The notes: generated from the sequence alone by a model not told the origin. Counted from the stretch's first letter, positions 1 to 7,581 are shown. The stretch is 15,012 nt of DNA from Thermoguttaceae bacterium (GCA_017454585.1 JAFTCU010000087.1:1-15012), one strand, 5' to 3'. Program-made: numbers and translations.

Positions 1-399
1 ATGCCGCGCGCCAAGGGCCAGGGCCGTTCCAACAGCGGCGTGTACCTCAACCAGTGCTACGAATGCCAGGTCCTCGACTCGTTCGGACTCCGCGGCGAGA
101 ATAACGAATGCGGCGGTTTCTACCAGCAGAAGAAGCCGATCTGCAACGCGGTCTTCAGCCCGCTGAAGTGGCAGACCTACGATTTCCATTTCACCCCGGC
201 CAAGTTTGAAAACGGCCAGAAAGTCGCCAACGCCCGCGTGGACGTCGCTCTGAACGGGATCCTGATCCACAAAGATCTGGAGATCACCGGCCAGACGCCC
301 GGCTGTAAGAACGAAGCCGACGAAGCCCGCGGCATTTACTGCCAGGGCCACGGCAACAACGTGCAGTACCGCAACATTTGGGTGAAGTACGCGGAATGA
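1..399 (+). CDS. DUF1080 (3-keto-disaccharide hydrolase-like) protein, 3' part only
   Basis: This is the C-terminal ~132 residues of a DUF1080 / 3-keto-disaccharide hydrolase family protein. Seen: the order SNSGVYLN..YECQVLDSFG..NNECGGFYQQ..WQTYDFHFTPAKF..NARVDVALNGILIHKD, which is the typical second half of the lectin-like beta-sandwich of this family, ending in a TGA at 397-399. The ATG at base 1 is an internal Met falling by chance at the window edge. The preceding strands and any signal peptide must lie upstream, so this is a partial gene. Known: family members are usually exported and include enzymes acting on 3-keto-glycosides; they are abundant in Planctomycetota and related phyla. The exact substrate cannot be told here. 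A terminator follows at 440-478, so transcription probably stops before the peptidase genes. Confidence 0.85.
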   Translation: MPRAKGQGRSNSGVYLNQCYECQVLDSFGLRGENNECGGFYQQKKPICNAVFSPLKWQTYDFHFTPAKFENGQKVANARVDVALNGILIHKDLEITGQTPGCKNEADEARGIYCQGHGNNVQYRNIWVKYAE

Positions 400-439
400 T
401 GAATTCCTGAGCAATCGTTCCTCACTCAAAAACTGTTTA

Positions 440-478
440 AACACGGGGCGTGAGATCACGCTCCGCGTTCCATTTTTT
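440..478 (+). terminator. Intrinsic terminator after the DUF1080 gene
   Basis: Arms 444-453 and 456-465 form a 10-bp stem with one G-U pair and a 2-base gap (in practice a slightly larger loop). Three further pairs (440-442 with 467-469) extend it across one mismatch. The stem is GC-rich and is followed by six T at 473-478. It lies 40 bp after the DUF1080 stop codon and ahead of the next gene. Confidence 0.7.
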
Positions 479-507
479 AGCATTAATTAATAAGGTTGCA
501 GCTTTTC

Positions 508-1917
508 ATGAAATACTTCATCCCCTTTTTGCTTTTGTTTCCGGCTGGGCTGATCCAGGCTCTGGAAATCACGAACTATACAGACGGCACGACGATCGAT
601 TACACGGTCCCCCTGATTCGCGGCACGCTCGAAAATCAGGACGTGACCGAAATCACCTGCGAAAATCAGTCCTCGCAGAAATCGACGCGCGTTCTGAAAG
701 GCTCGGCCTTCCACGGGCAGTTCAAGGTTTTGGGGGAACTCGTGCCGGGCGAAAATACCCTTCTGCTGAAAGCCGGCGACGAAGAGAAAACGCTGAAAAT
801 CACGTACCAGCGCAACTCCAACCCGCTCTTTGTGCGCGCGATCTACCACACCGATTCGACCGGCGACACAGCGTACCAGACGCCGATCGAGAACGACCAG
901 CAAAACTTTCGCGGGAAAATCGGCACGGCCCTGAAACTCATGCAGACCATGACCGCCGAGAAGCTGAACGACGAAGGCTACGGCCGAAAAACCTTTAATC
1001 TGGAACTGGACGAAAACGGAGAAGTCATCGTGCACGTCGTCCGCGGGAAAATGACGGCGGATGAGTATTTCAAAATTCAGACCGAACACAGCGATAACGG
1101 CTGGTACAGGGTCGTTTTTGCGGAACTCATGAACGATTACCCGATGCAGGGCGCGCGCAATCTCGTCATTCCGGCGTACTCCCGTTTCGACTCGGAGACG
1201 AAATCCATGCGCTGCCACACGGCACTTGGCAGTTCGGCCGGCCAGGCGCTTTTTGGAAGCGGCAACATGTTCACGTGGCCCGATTCCCTCAACGACGTGG
1301 TGACCGCGTTTGAAAATTCCACGCCGATCGACACGGAACATTTTCAGGACGATTCGGTGGGGCGTACGTGCTTCTGGGGCGCTGCGGCGACTACGATCGG
1401 GGCGGCCATGCACGAAATCGGCCACACGCTGGACCTTCCGCACAATACGGACTACCGCGACGTAATGATTCGCGGCTACGACCAGTGGAACCGCCTGTTC
1501 GTCATGCGTGACGCGCCGTCGGGAGTAAACGAGGATTGGCTGGAATACAAGGGCGGCGATTACGTTCACTGGGGGCCGTTCACCGCGCCGCAGCTCGTCC
1601 TGAATCCGTACCTGGGTGATGGCGAGCCGCCGAAGCGTGAGCCGGGAAAAGTCCGTCTGGAACCGGACCACGAGAAAGGAATTCTGCACGTTCACGCGGA
1701 CGACGGGATCCAGTATCTCGCCTGCGAAACCCCTGAAAGGCGTTTCTGGAGCTGGAAACCGGAAGCCGGTCAGGATGCGCCGAAGGATCTGGACCTGAAC
1801 ATGCGGGAAATCATGGATTTTTTGCGGGGAAAGGCGAGGAATTTTGAATTTACGGCCATTGACCCGAACTATAATCTCGAGAAGGTGGGCATTGAGGTGC
1901 ACCGGGAAAAGAAGTAA
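508..1917 (+). CDS. Secreted metzincin-like zinc metallopeptidase (PF12044-like)
   Basis: Probable exported zinc peptidase of 469 residues. The ATG at 508 is preferred: AAGG at 492-495 lies about 12 bases upstream, while an in-frame TTG at 496 would sit directly on that site. Residues 1-18 are a clear signal peptide (KYFIPFLLLFPAGLIQA). Residues ~20-105 look like an Ig-like beta domain. The catalytic region carries HEIGHTLDLPH (H302, E303, H306, H312), the three-histidine zinc site of metzincins. The motif NTDYRDVMIRGYDQWNRLF follows, with a Met-turn candidate at M320, as in the 'putative peptidase family' PF12044 (yeast YIL108W type). Odd: the usual Gly of HExxHxxGxxH is Asp here. The ~120-residue C-terminal part is a beta-rich domain I cannot name. 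The next gene encodes another secreted zinc peptidase 59 bp downstream, suggesting a shared role in degrading external protein or glycoprotein. The PF12044 assignment is from motif recall, not a search. Confidence 0.78.
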   Translation: MKYFIPFLLLFPAGLIQALEITNYTDGTTIDYTVPLIRGTLENQDVTEITCENQSSQKSTRVLKGSAFHGQFKVLGELVPGENTLLLKAGDEEKTLKITYQRNSNPLFVRAIYHTDSTGDTAYQTPIENDQQNFRGKIGTALKLMQTMTAEKLNDEGYGRKTFNLELDENGEVIVHVVRGKMTADEYFKIQTEHSDNGWYRVVFAELMNDYPMQGARNLVIPAYSRFDSETKSMRCHTALGSSAGQALFGSGNMFTWPDSLNDVVTAFENSTPIDTEHFQDDSVGRTCFWGAAATTIGAAMHEIGHTLDLPHNTDYRDVMIRGYDQWNRLFVMRDAPSGVNEDWLEYKGGDYVHWGPFTAPQLVLNPYLGDGEPPKREPGKVRLEPDHEKGILHVHADDGIQYLACETPERRFWSWKPEAGQDAPKDLDLNMREIMDFLRGKARNFEFTAIDPNYNLEKVGIEVHREKK

Positions 1918-1976
1918 AACGGGTGCAGTAAGAGATTGCGGCCGTTCACGTATTAAGTTTTGATGAGATTTCCAGG

Positions 1977-3731
1977 ATGCTGAAGATGATGAAGCGCATT
2001 TTTTTGATTGCGTTCCTGTTTTTGATGTTCCTGCCTGGTTTGGCGCTTGGCGAGCCGATTACGACGCAGGAATTCACCGTTAAGGCGAATTGCGCCCAGC
2101 CGCACGAAGGGATCGAGCTCGCGTTTGACCAGAACCCGGAAACCATCTGGCACACGCCGTGGGGTGAGCCGGGAAAGTACCCGTTCCAGGTGGAAGTGAC
2201 GTTTAAAAAACCGGAAATCATCGATAAGATCTGGTATTTGCCGCGTCAGAAGGGTGTCAACGGGATCATTCGGCGTTACAAACTTTTCGTGAAAAAAGGA
2301 ACGGACGACAAATGGGTGAGAGTTCGGTCGAGCGTCCTTTCACCGACGCCGGACGCCCAGTACATTACGCTGGAGCCGACTTTGTGCACGGCCCTGCGCC
2401 TGGACGTTCTGGAAGGGATCGCCGGCTTCGCGAGCGCGGCCGAATTCGTGATTTTCCGTCCGGACACGGGTTTCTCAGGGCTTTTCAATATCTCCGAAAA
2501 GTTTGCAAAGGGGAAAGGTGTCAAAGTCCCCGTCACCCGAAGACCGTCCGCGGTAGTAGAACGTCAGCGCCGCGGCGGTGGGTTTGATTGGTCTGACCTT
2601 CAGCCGACCGGGTTGGCGGTGAAAGAGGGGGCGACGTTTACGGTTTGGCTCGATGCGGACCTCAAGGACCCGCTCCCGCTCATGGGCCTCTGCAAATCGG
2701 AAAAGCAGGCCTCGATCACGCTCGCGCCGGGGGAAAACGTATTGGAAGCCCCGTTTGACGGAATTCTTTACGTCAAAAACCCGTTTGACGCGACGGAGCA
2801 GAAAACCCTTCCCAAAATCTACATTTCGGGGGCGAAGCCGATCCCCTTGTTCCGCCTTGGAAAAACCGACGAGGAGGAATGGCGCAAAATGCTGGATCAG
2901 GAAAATCCCGTTGGTCTGGCGGAGCTTTCCAGTCGGCGGATCCTCATGACTTTCTCTGTGGAAAATGTGAAAAAGTACGTGGACTCACCGACCAAACTGC
3001 TGGAAGAGTACGAATACTTGATGGACCTTTACGCGAAACTGCTGGGATTCGACGAAGAGTCCGACTTGCCGGAGGACCAAGTCTCGGTTCACGCCCGGCC
3101 TCAATGCCCCATGCGGATGGTCGAGGTGGACCGTGGCCACATGTTCGCGACGAGCGGGTACACCGGTTACCACCATGATTCCGTGGAACCGGTCCTCAAC
3201 TCCGAAAAATTCCTCTCGAACGGCTGGGGTCCGTGGCACGAGATCGGGCACGAGCATCAGCTTGATCAGTACGAATTTCAGGGAATGACCGAAGTGACGG
3301 TGAATATTTTCTCGCTGGAAATGCAGACTTCGCTCGGCCAGACCGCGCGCATCGATACGCCGGAAATGAAGGCGAAACTCAAGGAATACTTCGAAAAACC
3401 GGACCGGGATTACCTCGCGGAACAGGACGTTTTCATGAAAGTGGCCCTTTTCTGGCAGTTGCGTCTGGCGTTCGGGCCGGATTTCTACCCGCGCCTGCAT
3501 CGGGCGTACCGCGAGATGCCGATGCCGGAGACCGATGCGGCCAAGATACAGACGTTCATTGAGAAAGCGTCGGAAATTTCGGGCCGGAACCTGGAGCCGT
3601 TCTTCGAGGCGTGGGGCCTGAAGGCCGATCCGAAAGCGCTGGAAAAGATCCGAAAACTTCGGAAGCTGGAAAAACCGATCTGGCTGAATTTTGAGTTTTC
3701 CGACCTGAAATCCAACCTCCTGAAGGATTGA
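1977..3731 (+). CDS. Secreted M60 (enhancin-like) metallopeptidase with N-terminal discoidin-like domain
   Basis: Exported zinc peptidase of the M60/M60-like family (PF13402), 584 residues. Start uncertain: ATGs at 1977, 1986 and 1989 are in frame and all give a signal peptide (MMKRIFLIAFLFLMFLPGLALG). The AGG at 1974-1976 abuts the first ATG and suits 1986 better. Residues ~30-162 resemble an F5/8 type C (discoidin) carbohydrate-binding domain (AFDQNPETIWHTPW...ALRLDVLEGIAGFASAAEFVIF). Residues ~205-285 match the beta region usually preceding M60 (LQPTGLAVKEGATFTVWL). The catalytic core has GPWHEIGHEHQLDQYEFQGM: H421, E422 and H425, with E439 in GMTEVTVN as third zinc ligand (gluzincin HExxH..E). 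Known: bacterial M60 enzymes cleave mucins and other O-glycosylated proteins. The substrate here is inferred. It lies downstream of another peptidase and its stop overlaps or nearly abuts the methyltransferase gene, so all three may be co-transcribed. Confidence 0.88.
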   Translation: MLKMMKRIFLIAFLFLMFLPGLALGEPITTQEFTVKANCAQPHEGIELAFDQNPETIWHTPWGEPGKYPFQVEVTFKKPEIIDKIWYLPRQKGVNGIIRRYKLFVKKGTDDKWVRVRSSVLSPTPDAQYITLEPTLCTALRLDVLEGIAGFASAAEFVIFRPDTGFSGLFNISEKFAKGKGVKVPVTRRPSAVVERQRRGGGFDWSDLQPTGLAVKEGATFTVWLDADLKDPLPLMGLCKSEKQASITLAPGENVLEAPFDGILYVKNPFDATEQKTLPKIYISGAKPIPLFRLGKTDEEEWRKMLDQENPVGLAELSSRRILMTFSVENVKKYVDSPTKLLEEYEYLMDLYAKLLGFDEESDLPEDQVSVHARPQCPMRMVEVDRGHMFATSGYTGYHHDSVEPVLNSEKFLSNGWGPWHEIGHEHQLDQYEFQGMTEVTVNIFSLEMQTSLGQTARIDTPEMKAKLKEYFEKPDRDYLAEQDVFMKVALFWQLRLAFGPDFYPRLHRAYREMPMPETDAAKIQTFIEKASEISGRNLEPFFEAWGLKADPKALEKIRKLRKLEKPIWLNFEFSDLKSNLLKD

Positions 3732-3748
3732 ATGGAGCCGTTTTCCCC

Positions 3749-5680
3749 GTGAATTACGCCCGTCTCGCGCAAAAAGCCTACGCTTACGAAACCCGTTCCC
3801 GCGGGATCGGGGTCCACTACACGCCGCTCGAGGTGGCCCGGCGGCTGGTTCGGGACGCGCTGGAGCCGCTGGTGTACCGACCGGACGGAACGCCCAAAAA
3901 TCTGGAGGAAATTCTCTCCCTGCGAATTCTGGACCCGGCGCTTGGCGCGGGGATCTTCCTGCTCGAAACGTGCGCCCAGCTGACCGATTTTCTCGTGAAG
4001 CAGGGGGAGACTTCCCCGGAGATCCCGGCTCGGATCGCCGCCAACTGCCTTTTTGGGGCGGACATTGACCCGGGGGCCGTCGCCGTCGCGCGGGAAATTC
4101 TCGGCGAATTCTGCGGTTTCCCCGACCTGGAGCCGGGTCGAAATCTCATTTGCGCCGACAGTCTGAAGCATTTCGGCGGCACTTTAAAGGCCCCTTCACT
4201 GAGGGGGCTGGCTCGCGAAGCGAGTCTGGGGGAGTTTGATGAATCCTCTCCTCATCTCCCCTCGGCACTACGTGCCCCCCCCCTCAATGAGGAGGGCGTT
4301 GAAAAACGACTCTGGAAGCGTCGTCCCCACCAATTCGATCTGGTCCTTGGAAACCCGCCGTTTTTGGGGGGGCGCAAGATCCGGCGTGTGCTTGGGGACG
4401 ACTACTTCCGGTTCCTTACGCACGATTTCACTGACGGGGCCAGCGGAAACGCGGATATTTGCGTTTACTTTTTTCTGCTGGCCTCGCGTCTTCTGAAGCC
4501 GGGCGGCGTCTGCGCTTTCCTCGCGACCAGCACGATTTCGGAGGGGGATTCCCGCACGTCAGGGCTGGACGTTCTGCTGGCCGACGGCGCCGTGATTTAC
4601 CGGGCCGAAACGTTCCCATGGCCGGGAACCGCCGCGGTGGAAGTGACGGCGATCCATTTGTTCTTTCCCCGAGGCTCGGGCCGGACCGCTCCTGCGCCGA
4701 TCCTGAACGGGAAACCGGTCCCGAAGATTTTCGCGTCGCTCAAGCATCTGGATTCTGCCCGCGTTCTGCGTCGGTTTCCTGAAAACGAAACGCTTTGCTT
4801 TCAGGGGTGCGTGCTGGCGGCGAAGGGGTTCATTCTGACGCCGGCCGAGGCGCGGGACTTTTTGGATGCCGACCCGCGAAATCGGGACGTGATTTTCCCG
4901 TACTTCACGGGCGATGACGTTTTCTCGTCGCCGGACCCGATGCGGATGACACCGCGCCGGTACGTGATCTCGTTCGGTGACTGGCCTTTGGACCGGGCGG
5001 AGGAGTACCCGCTGCCGCTGAAAATCGTCCGTGAGCGAGTGAAACCCATTCGCGAAAACGTCCGGCGGAAGGCCCACCGGAAATACTGGTGGCATTTCGG
5101 CGATAAACGGCCGGCGTTAATGAAAATCATCCGCGAGCAGAAGCTCGAAAAGGTCCTGATCCAGACGCGCCACTCGAAGTACCTCGCCCCGACGTGGGTC
5201 CCGACCGACGCGATCTACTCGGAGTCCACGATTTTGTTCCCGACCCGCTCGGAGAGTCTGCTGGCGATTTTGAATTCCGGGATCCATGAGACGTGGGTCC
5301 GTGAAACGAGCAGCTCGATCGGGAAGGAACTGCGTTACTCGCCGACCGACTGTTTCTTCACGTTCCCGTTCCCGCCGTCGGAGCTGACGCGCCCGGACAC
5401 GAGATTCCACGCGCTGCGCAGCCGGCTCTGCCGCGAGTGGAGGGTGGGGCTGACGGCACTGATGAACCTCTTGCACGACCCGCAGGAGAGACGGCCGGAG
5501 ATCGAAGAACTGCGAGAAACCTTCCTCCAGAACGACGCGCAGACCCTCGCCGCCTACGGTTGGACCGACCTGGACCCGGCCCGTGAGTTCCACGAAACCC
5601 CGCGCGGCATCCGGTTCGAGCTCCCGTTTGACGTGCAGGAAGAAATCCTTCACCGGCTTTCCGATGAGTGGGAACGATGA
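3749..5680 (+). CDS. N6-adenine DNA methyltransferase, Eco57I/type IIG-like, without a nuclease domain
   Basis: Site-specific class I SAM-dependent DNA methyltransferase of 643 residues. GTG at 3749 is preferred: GGAG at 3734-3737 lies 11 bases upstream. An in-frame TTG at 3728 overlaps the M60 stop and has AAGGA directly touching it. Residue numbers below are from GTG. Seen: HYTP at 23-26, SAM-binding motif I DPALGAG at 62-68, catalytic motif IV NPPF at 202-205 followed by LGGRK, then GNADICVYFFLLA and WPGTAAVEVTAIH. A C-terminal target-recognition part follows with SSSIGKELRYSPTDCFFTFPFP at about 521-542, typical of TaqI/Eco57I-type enzymes. Type IIG enzymes usually carry a nuclease domain before HYTP. 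Here only ~22 residues precede it and the upstream DNA is another gene, so this is a methylase without its own cutter, either orphan or the modification part of a partner outside the window. Residues 148-183, just before motif IV, are encoded by a palindromic repeat element (4190-4297). Confidence 0.87.
   Translation: MNYARLAQKAYAYETRSRGIGVHYTPLEVARRLVRDALEPLVYRPDGTPKNLEEILSLRILDPALGAGIFLLETCAQLTDFLVKQGETSPEIPARIAANCLFGADIDPGAVAVAREILGEFCGFPDLEPGRNLICADSLKHFGGTLKAPSLRGLAREASLGEFDESSPHLPSALRAPPLNEEGVEKRLWKRRPHQFDLVLGNPPFLGGRKIRRVLGDDYFRFLTHDFTDGASGNADICVYFFLLASRLLKPGGVCAFLATSTISEGDSRTSGLDVLLADGAVIYRAETFPWPGTAAVEVTAIHLFFPRGSGRTAPAPILNGKPVPKIFASLKHLDSARVLRRFPENETLCFQGCVLAAKGFILTPAEARDFLDADPRNRDVIFPYFTGDDVFSSPDPMRMTPRRYVISFGDWPLDRAEEYPLPLKIVRERVKPIRENVRRKAHRKYWWHFGDKRPALMKIIREQKLEKVLIQTRHSKYLAPTWVPTDAIYSESTILFPTRSESLLAILNSGIHETWVRETSSSIGKELRYSPTDCFFTFPFPPSELTRPDTRFHALRSRLCREWRVGLTALMNLLHDPQERRPEIEELRETFLQNDAQTLAAYGWTDLDPAREFHETPRGIRFELPFDVQEEILHRLSDEWER
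4190..4297 (+). repeat. 108-bp palindromic repeat element translated in frame inside the methyltransferase
   Basis: GC-rich composite of short hairpins. Arms 4190-4198/4200-4208 (one mismatch, read as G-U), 4212-4216/4220-4224 with loop GAA, 4264-4268/4272-4276 with loop TAC, and 4282-4286/4288-4292. The two halves are related to each other in inverted orientation (GGGGGAG near 4226-4233 against CTCCCCT near 4256-4262) around an unpaired centre at ~4234-4255. The length is 36 codons exactly, with no stop in the reading frame used. The encoded peptide (start APSLRGLAREASLGEF) has no counterpart in the methyltransferase fold and falls between the ADSLKHF strand and the catalytic NPPF strand. 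The architecture matches dispersed bacterial palindromic elements that can settle inside genes, as described for Rickettsia palindromic elements. Element limits are good to a few bases; the family was not searched. Confidence 0.75.
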
Positions 5681-5710
5681 GACTGTCCCAAGGTTCACGC
5701 CCGTTTCACT

Positions 5711-5867
5711 TTCAACCTTTTATTTAAACACGGATTTCCACGGATTAAAGGGATTAAAAGGATTTCTTTTATTGGATTGAAAATCGGGAAAACACTTAAA
5801 AATCCCTTTTAAAAATCCGTGAAAATCCTTTTAATCCGTGGAAATCCGTGTTTAAATTGAGGTTGGA
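5711..5867. repeat. Long inverted repeat between convergent genes
   Basis: The arms 5723-5748 and 5831-5856 are perfect reverse complements over 26 bases. They extend inward to ~33 bases (5723-5755 with 5824-5856) with one mismatch. Outside, CAACC/GGTTG pairs near 5713-5717 and 5861-5865 lengthen the stem after a short interior loop. Each arm repeats CACGGATT-like words, and the ~70-base centre holds further partial copies (GGATTAAAAGGATT, AAATCCGTGAAAATCC). It fills most of the 249-bp gap between the methyltransferase (+) and RNase HII-like (-) genes. It could act as a two-way transcription stop, though no T-tract typical of an intrinsic terminator is seen. It looks like a dispersed palindromic repeat family; no ORF or transposase is inside. 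Nothing else was recognised in the rest of the gap. Confidence 0.8.
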
Positions 5868-5929
5868 ACCAGACGGTGCTTTCATTTGGCTTGACGTAAT
5901 TTTTGCCTCGTTCAAGAATGGGACGTGAT

Positions 5930-6922
5930 TCATCGGTTCCGCCACATTTCGCGCCAGTCGATTTTCAGTTCCTGCATCTTTTCAGAAATTTCCTCCCGGA
6001 ACCGTTTCGCGTCGAGCGGGTAACCGGCCGTGGGGGTGAGGCCCGGGATCTGCGCGAGCCACCAGGCGTTCAACCGGTCCATCGAGATTTCCCGCAGATA
6101 CTTGCTCACCATCGACGCCAACGCCACCGGGAGCAGGGCTTCGCCCTTCGCCTGGAACCGGATCCGCAGGTCGATACGCTCGCCGTAGTGAACGTACTCG
6201 CTGGCGGCGCGGCCCTCTTCTACCACACAGAACGGCAGGGCCGGGAAAAAGTCCATCAGCGCGGGCAAGTAGAAGTTCCGACCGCCGTGTTTGTCGCAGA
6301 AAACCCGCACTTCCGCTTTTTCTCGCACGTTTTGAAGAAGCTCGTTCCAGAAACGCACTATTAATATTAATGTCGTGTCGGAGAGAAAGACCCCTTTCGA
6401 GTCCACCGCCTCCACGCCGTCATTGAAACGACGCGGAAACACGAGTTCCGACCGGATGCCGCACAAGCGCACGCCGTTTTTCTCCATCGCTTCACGCAGC
6501 GCCGAGCCGAGTTCCGCCACGCGGTCCCGGGGCAGATCCCGCGGGAGTTTTTCCTCCGTCTGTGGCGTATGCCAGACGACTGAGCGCCGCTCCTGAGCGA
6601 ATTCTGGCCCGCAGATCAGGTCGCACAGAGGGGCAGTCTCCACCGGTTCGTCCGTCACGAGTCCAAGAGCGTACAGCGAAGCGAAGATCCCGCGTTCCAG
6701 CGGTTCGAGCGTTTCGTGGCGGTGGAGTTTTTTGGAGTCGGCGATCGGGATCTCCAGTCCTTTTCCCCGTCCGGGCGACGTGACCACCACTGGCCGCAGA
6801 GCGTCAAAGAGCGTTTCGGGGGCCAGCGCGTCGTCTTCCACGCGCCAAAGAGTCGCCGTCACCGCGAGCGGCCCGAGATTCGGACCATAGCCCGCTTCGT
6901 CTGTTCCAATCAGATAGTACAT
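5930..6922 (-). CDS. RNase HII-like ribonuclease, long planctomycete-type form
   Basis: Probable RNase H2-type endonuclease (cuts RNA in RNA/DNA hybrids), 330 residues against ~200 for ordinary RNase HII. Seen: N-terminal IGTDEAGYGPNLGPLAVTA, matching the DEAGRGP..GPV signature with D8, E9 and G11; ADSKKL at 61-66, equivalent to the RNase HII DSKKL motif; VFCDKHGG with D210 as candidate third acid; and ALASMVSKYLREISMDRLN at 267-285 followed by GY at 300-301, the SxxxKxxRD...GY region. At the fourth acidic position the usual RD is RE (E278). A ~100-residue insertion between the second and third motifs sets it apart from housekeeping RnhB. ATG at 6922 has only a weak upstream purine stretch. 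It starts 30 bp after the sigma-factor gene on the same strand and probably shares its transcript. The name is family-level; activity is untested and a second, standard rnhB may exist elsewhere. Confidence 0.72.
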   Translation of the reverse strand: MYYLIGTDEAGYGPNLGPLAVTATLWRVEDDALAPETLFDALRPVVVTSPGRGKGLEIPIADSKKLHRHETLEPLERGIFASLYALGLVTDEPVETAPLCDLICGPEFAQERRSVVWHTPQTEEKLPRDLPRDRVAELGSALREAMEKNGVRLCGIRSELVFPRRFNDGVEAVDSKGVFLSDTTLILIVRFWNELLQNVREKAEVRVFCDKHGGRNFYLPALMDFFPALPFCVVEEGRAASEYVHYGERIDLRIRFQAKGEALLPVALASMVSKYLREISMDRLNAWWLAQIPGLTPTAGYPLDAKRFREEISEKMQELKIDWREMWRNR

Positions 6923-6952
6923 TTCAGGAAAAGGGTCGTTTTTTCACGCGCG

Positions 6953-7513
6953 TCAGCTATTTTGACGCATTACCTCACGGGCACGGGAAAGCATAGGCCC
7001 AACGGAATTCTCGGGGATCCCCATCACGGCGGCGATCTCGGCGTACGACTTTTGCTCCAGATGGTACATCCGAACGATTTTTGCCTCACGCTCGGGCAGA
7101 TGAGAGATCAGGTAGAGAATTTCGTCCATATTTTCAATGATCGCCTCAACCGGTTCTTCATTTGCGGCGGTAAGCTCTTCTTCACTTGCGTTTGTCTTTT
7201 CTACCGATATGTACTTCGTCAGGAGCGCTTTTACAGTAACACGGCGGGCAATGACCGTCAGGTAACTTGCGAGGCTGCAATTCCCACGAAAACGGCGCAG
7301 AACCACAAAATTTTCGGAGAGGATACGAATGAAGACTTCCTGGACCAGATCATCGTGGGTCATTGGGTCCAGATTAACATCCCGGTCTTTGCAGGTATTT
7401 TGCACGATAAACGAAACCAAACCGCCAAACCGATCCACGAATTCTTCCCAGGCCAAAGCCTGTTTTTGCATACAGCGCTCGATTAAATTGCGATCAAATT
7501 CAGAAAGAGCCAT
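6953..7513 (-). CDS. ECF-type sigma-70 family RNA polymerase sigma factor
   Basis: Alternative sigma factor of 186 residues that would direct RNA polymerase to a dedicated promoter set. Seen: region 2 at ~20-95 (AWEEFVDRFGGLVSFIV...DDLVQEVFIRIL...FRGNCSLASYLTVIARR), and region 4 with its helix-turn-helix at ~130-183 (ISHLPEREAKIVRMYHLEQKSYAEIAAVMGIPENSVGPMLSRAREVM). The linker between them is acidic and there is no region 1.1 or 3. ATG at 7513 is supported by GGAGG (plus-strand CCTCC at 7519-7523) five bases upstream. No anti-sigma factor is next to it; the following gene is the RNase HII-like one. The divergent neighbour is an outer-membrane protein. A promoter candidate and a palindrome lie upstream at 7582-7623. 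The regulon cannot be told from here. Confidence 0.92.
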   Translation of the reverse strand: MALSEFDRNLIERCMQKQALAWEEFVDRFGGLVSFIVQNTCKDRDVNLDPMTHDDLVQEVFIRILSENFVVLRRFRGNCSLASYLTVIARRVTVKALLTKYISVEKTNASEEELTAANEEPVEAIIENMDEILYLISHLPEREAKIVRMYHLEQKSYAEIAAVMGIPENSVGPMLSRAREVMRQNS

Positions 7514-7581
7514 TATTTCCTCCGGGATTGGGTAAGCGGAAACCGGGACGTTTCATACCAAAACCAAGTATTTTCTAATCT

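Noticed and set aside
487..1902. 471-codon - strand ORF opposite the metzincin-like peptidase
   Set aside because: Antisense shadow: no signal peptide or known motif, Arg/Val/Phe-rich as expected from reading a GC-biased gene backwards, while the + strand has a signal peptide and zinc motif.
4190..5867. Insertion sequence or MITE with its own transposase
   Set aside because: Both repeat elements lack coding capacity, no target-site duplication is visible, and no transposase is in the window.
6950..6968. Small hairpin (GCGTCA/TGACGC) over the sigma-factor stop codon
   Set aside because: Only six base pairs with no T-tract on the - strand; too weak to call a terminator or attenuator.
6716..7486. 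256-codon + strand ORF across the sigma factor and RNase HII-like genes
   Set aside because: Overlaps two well-supported - strand genes and the gap between them; no recognisable domain or ribosome site.
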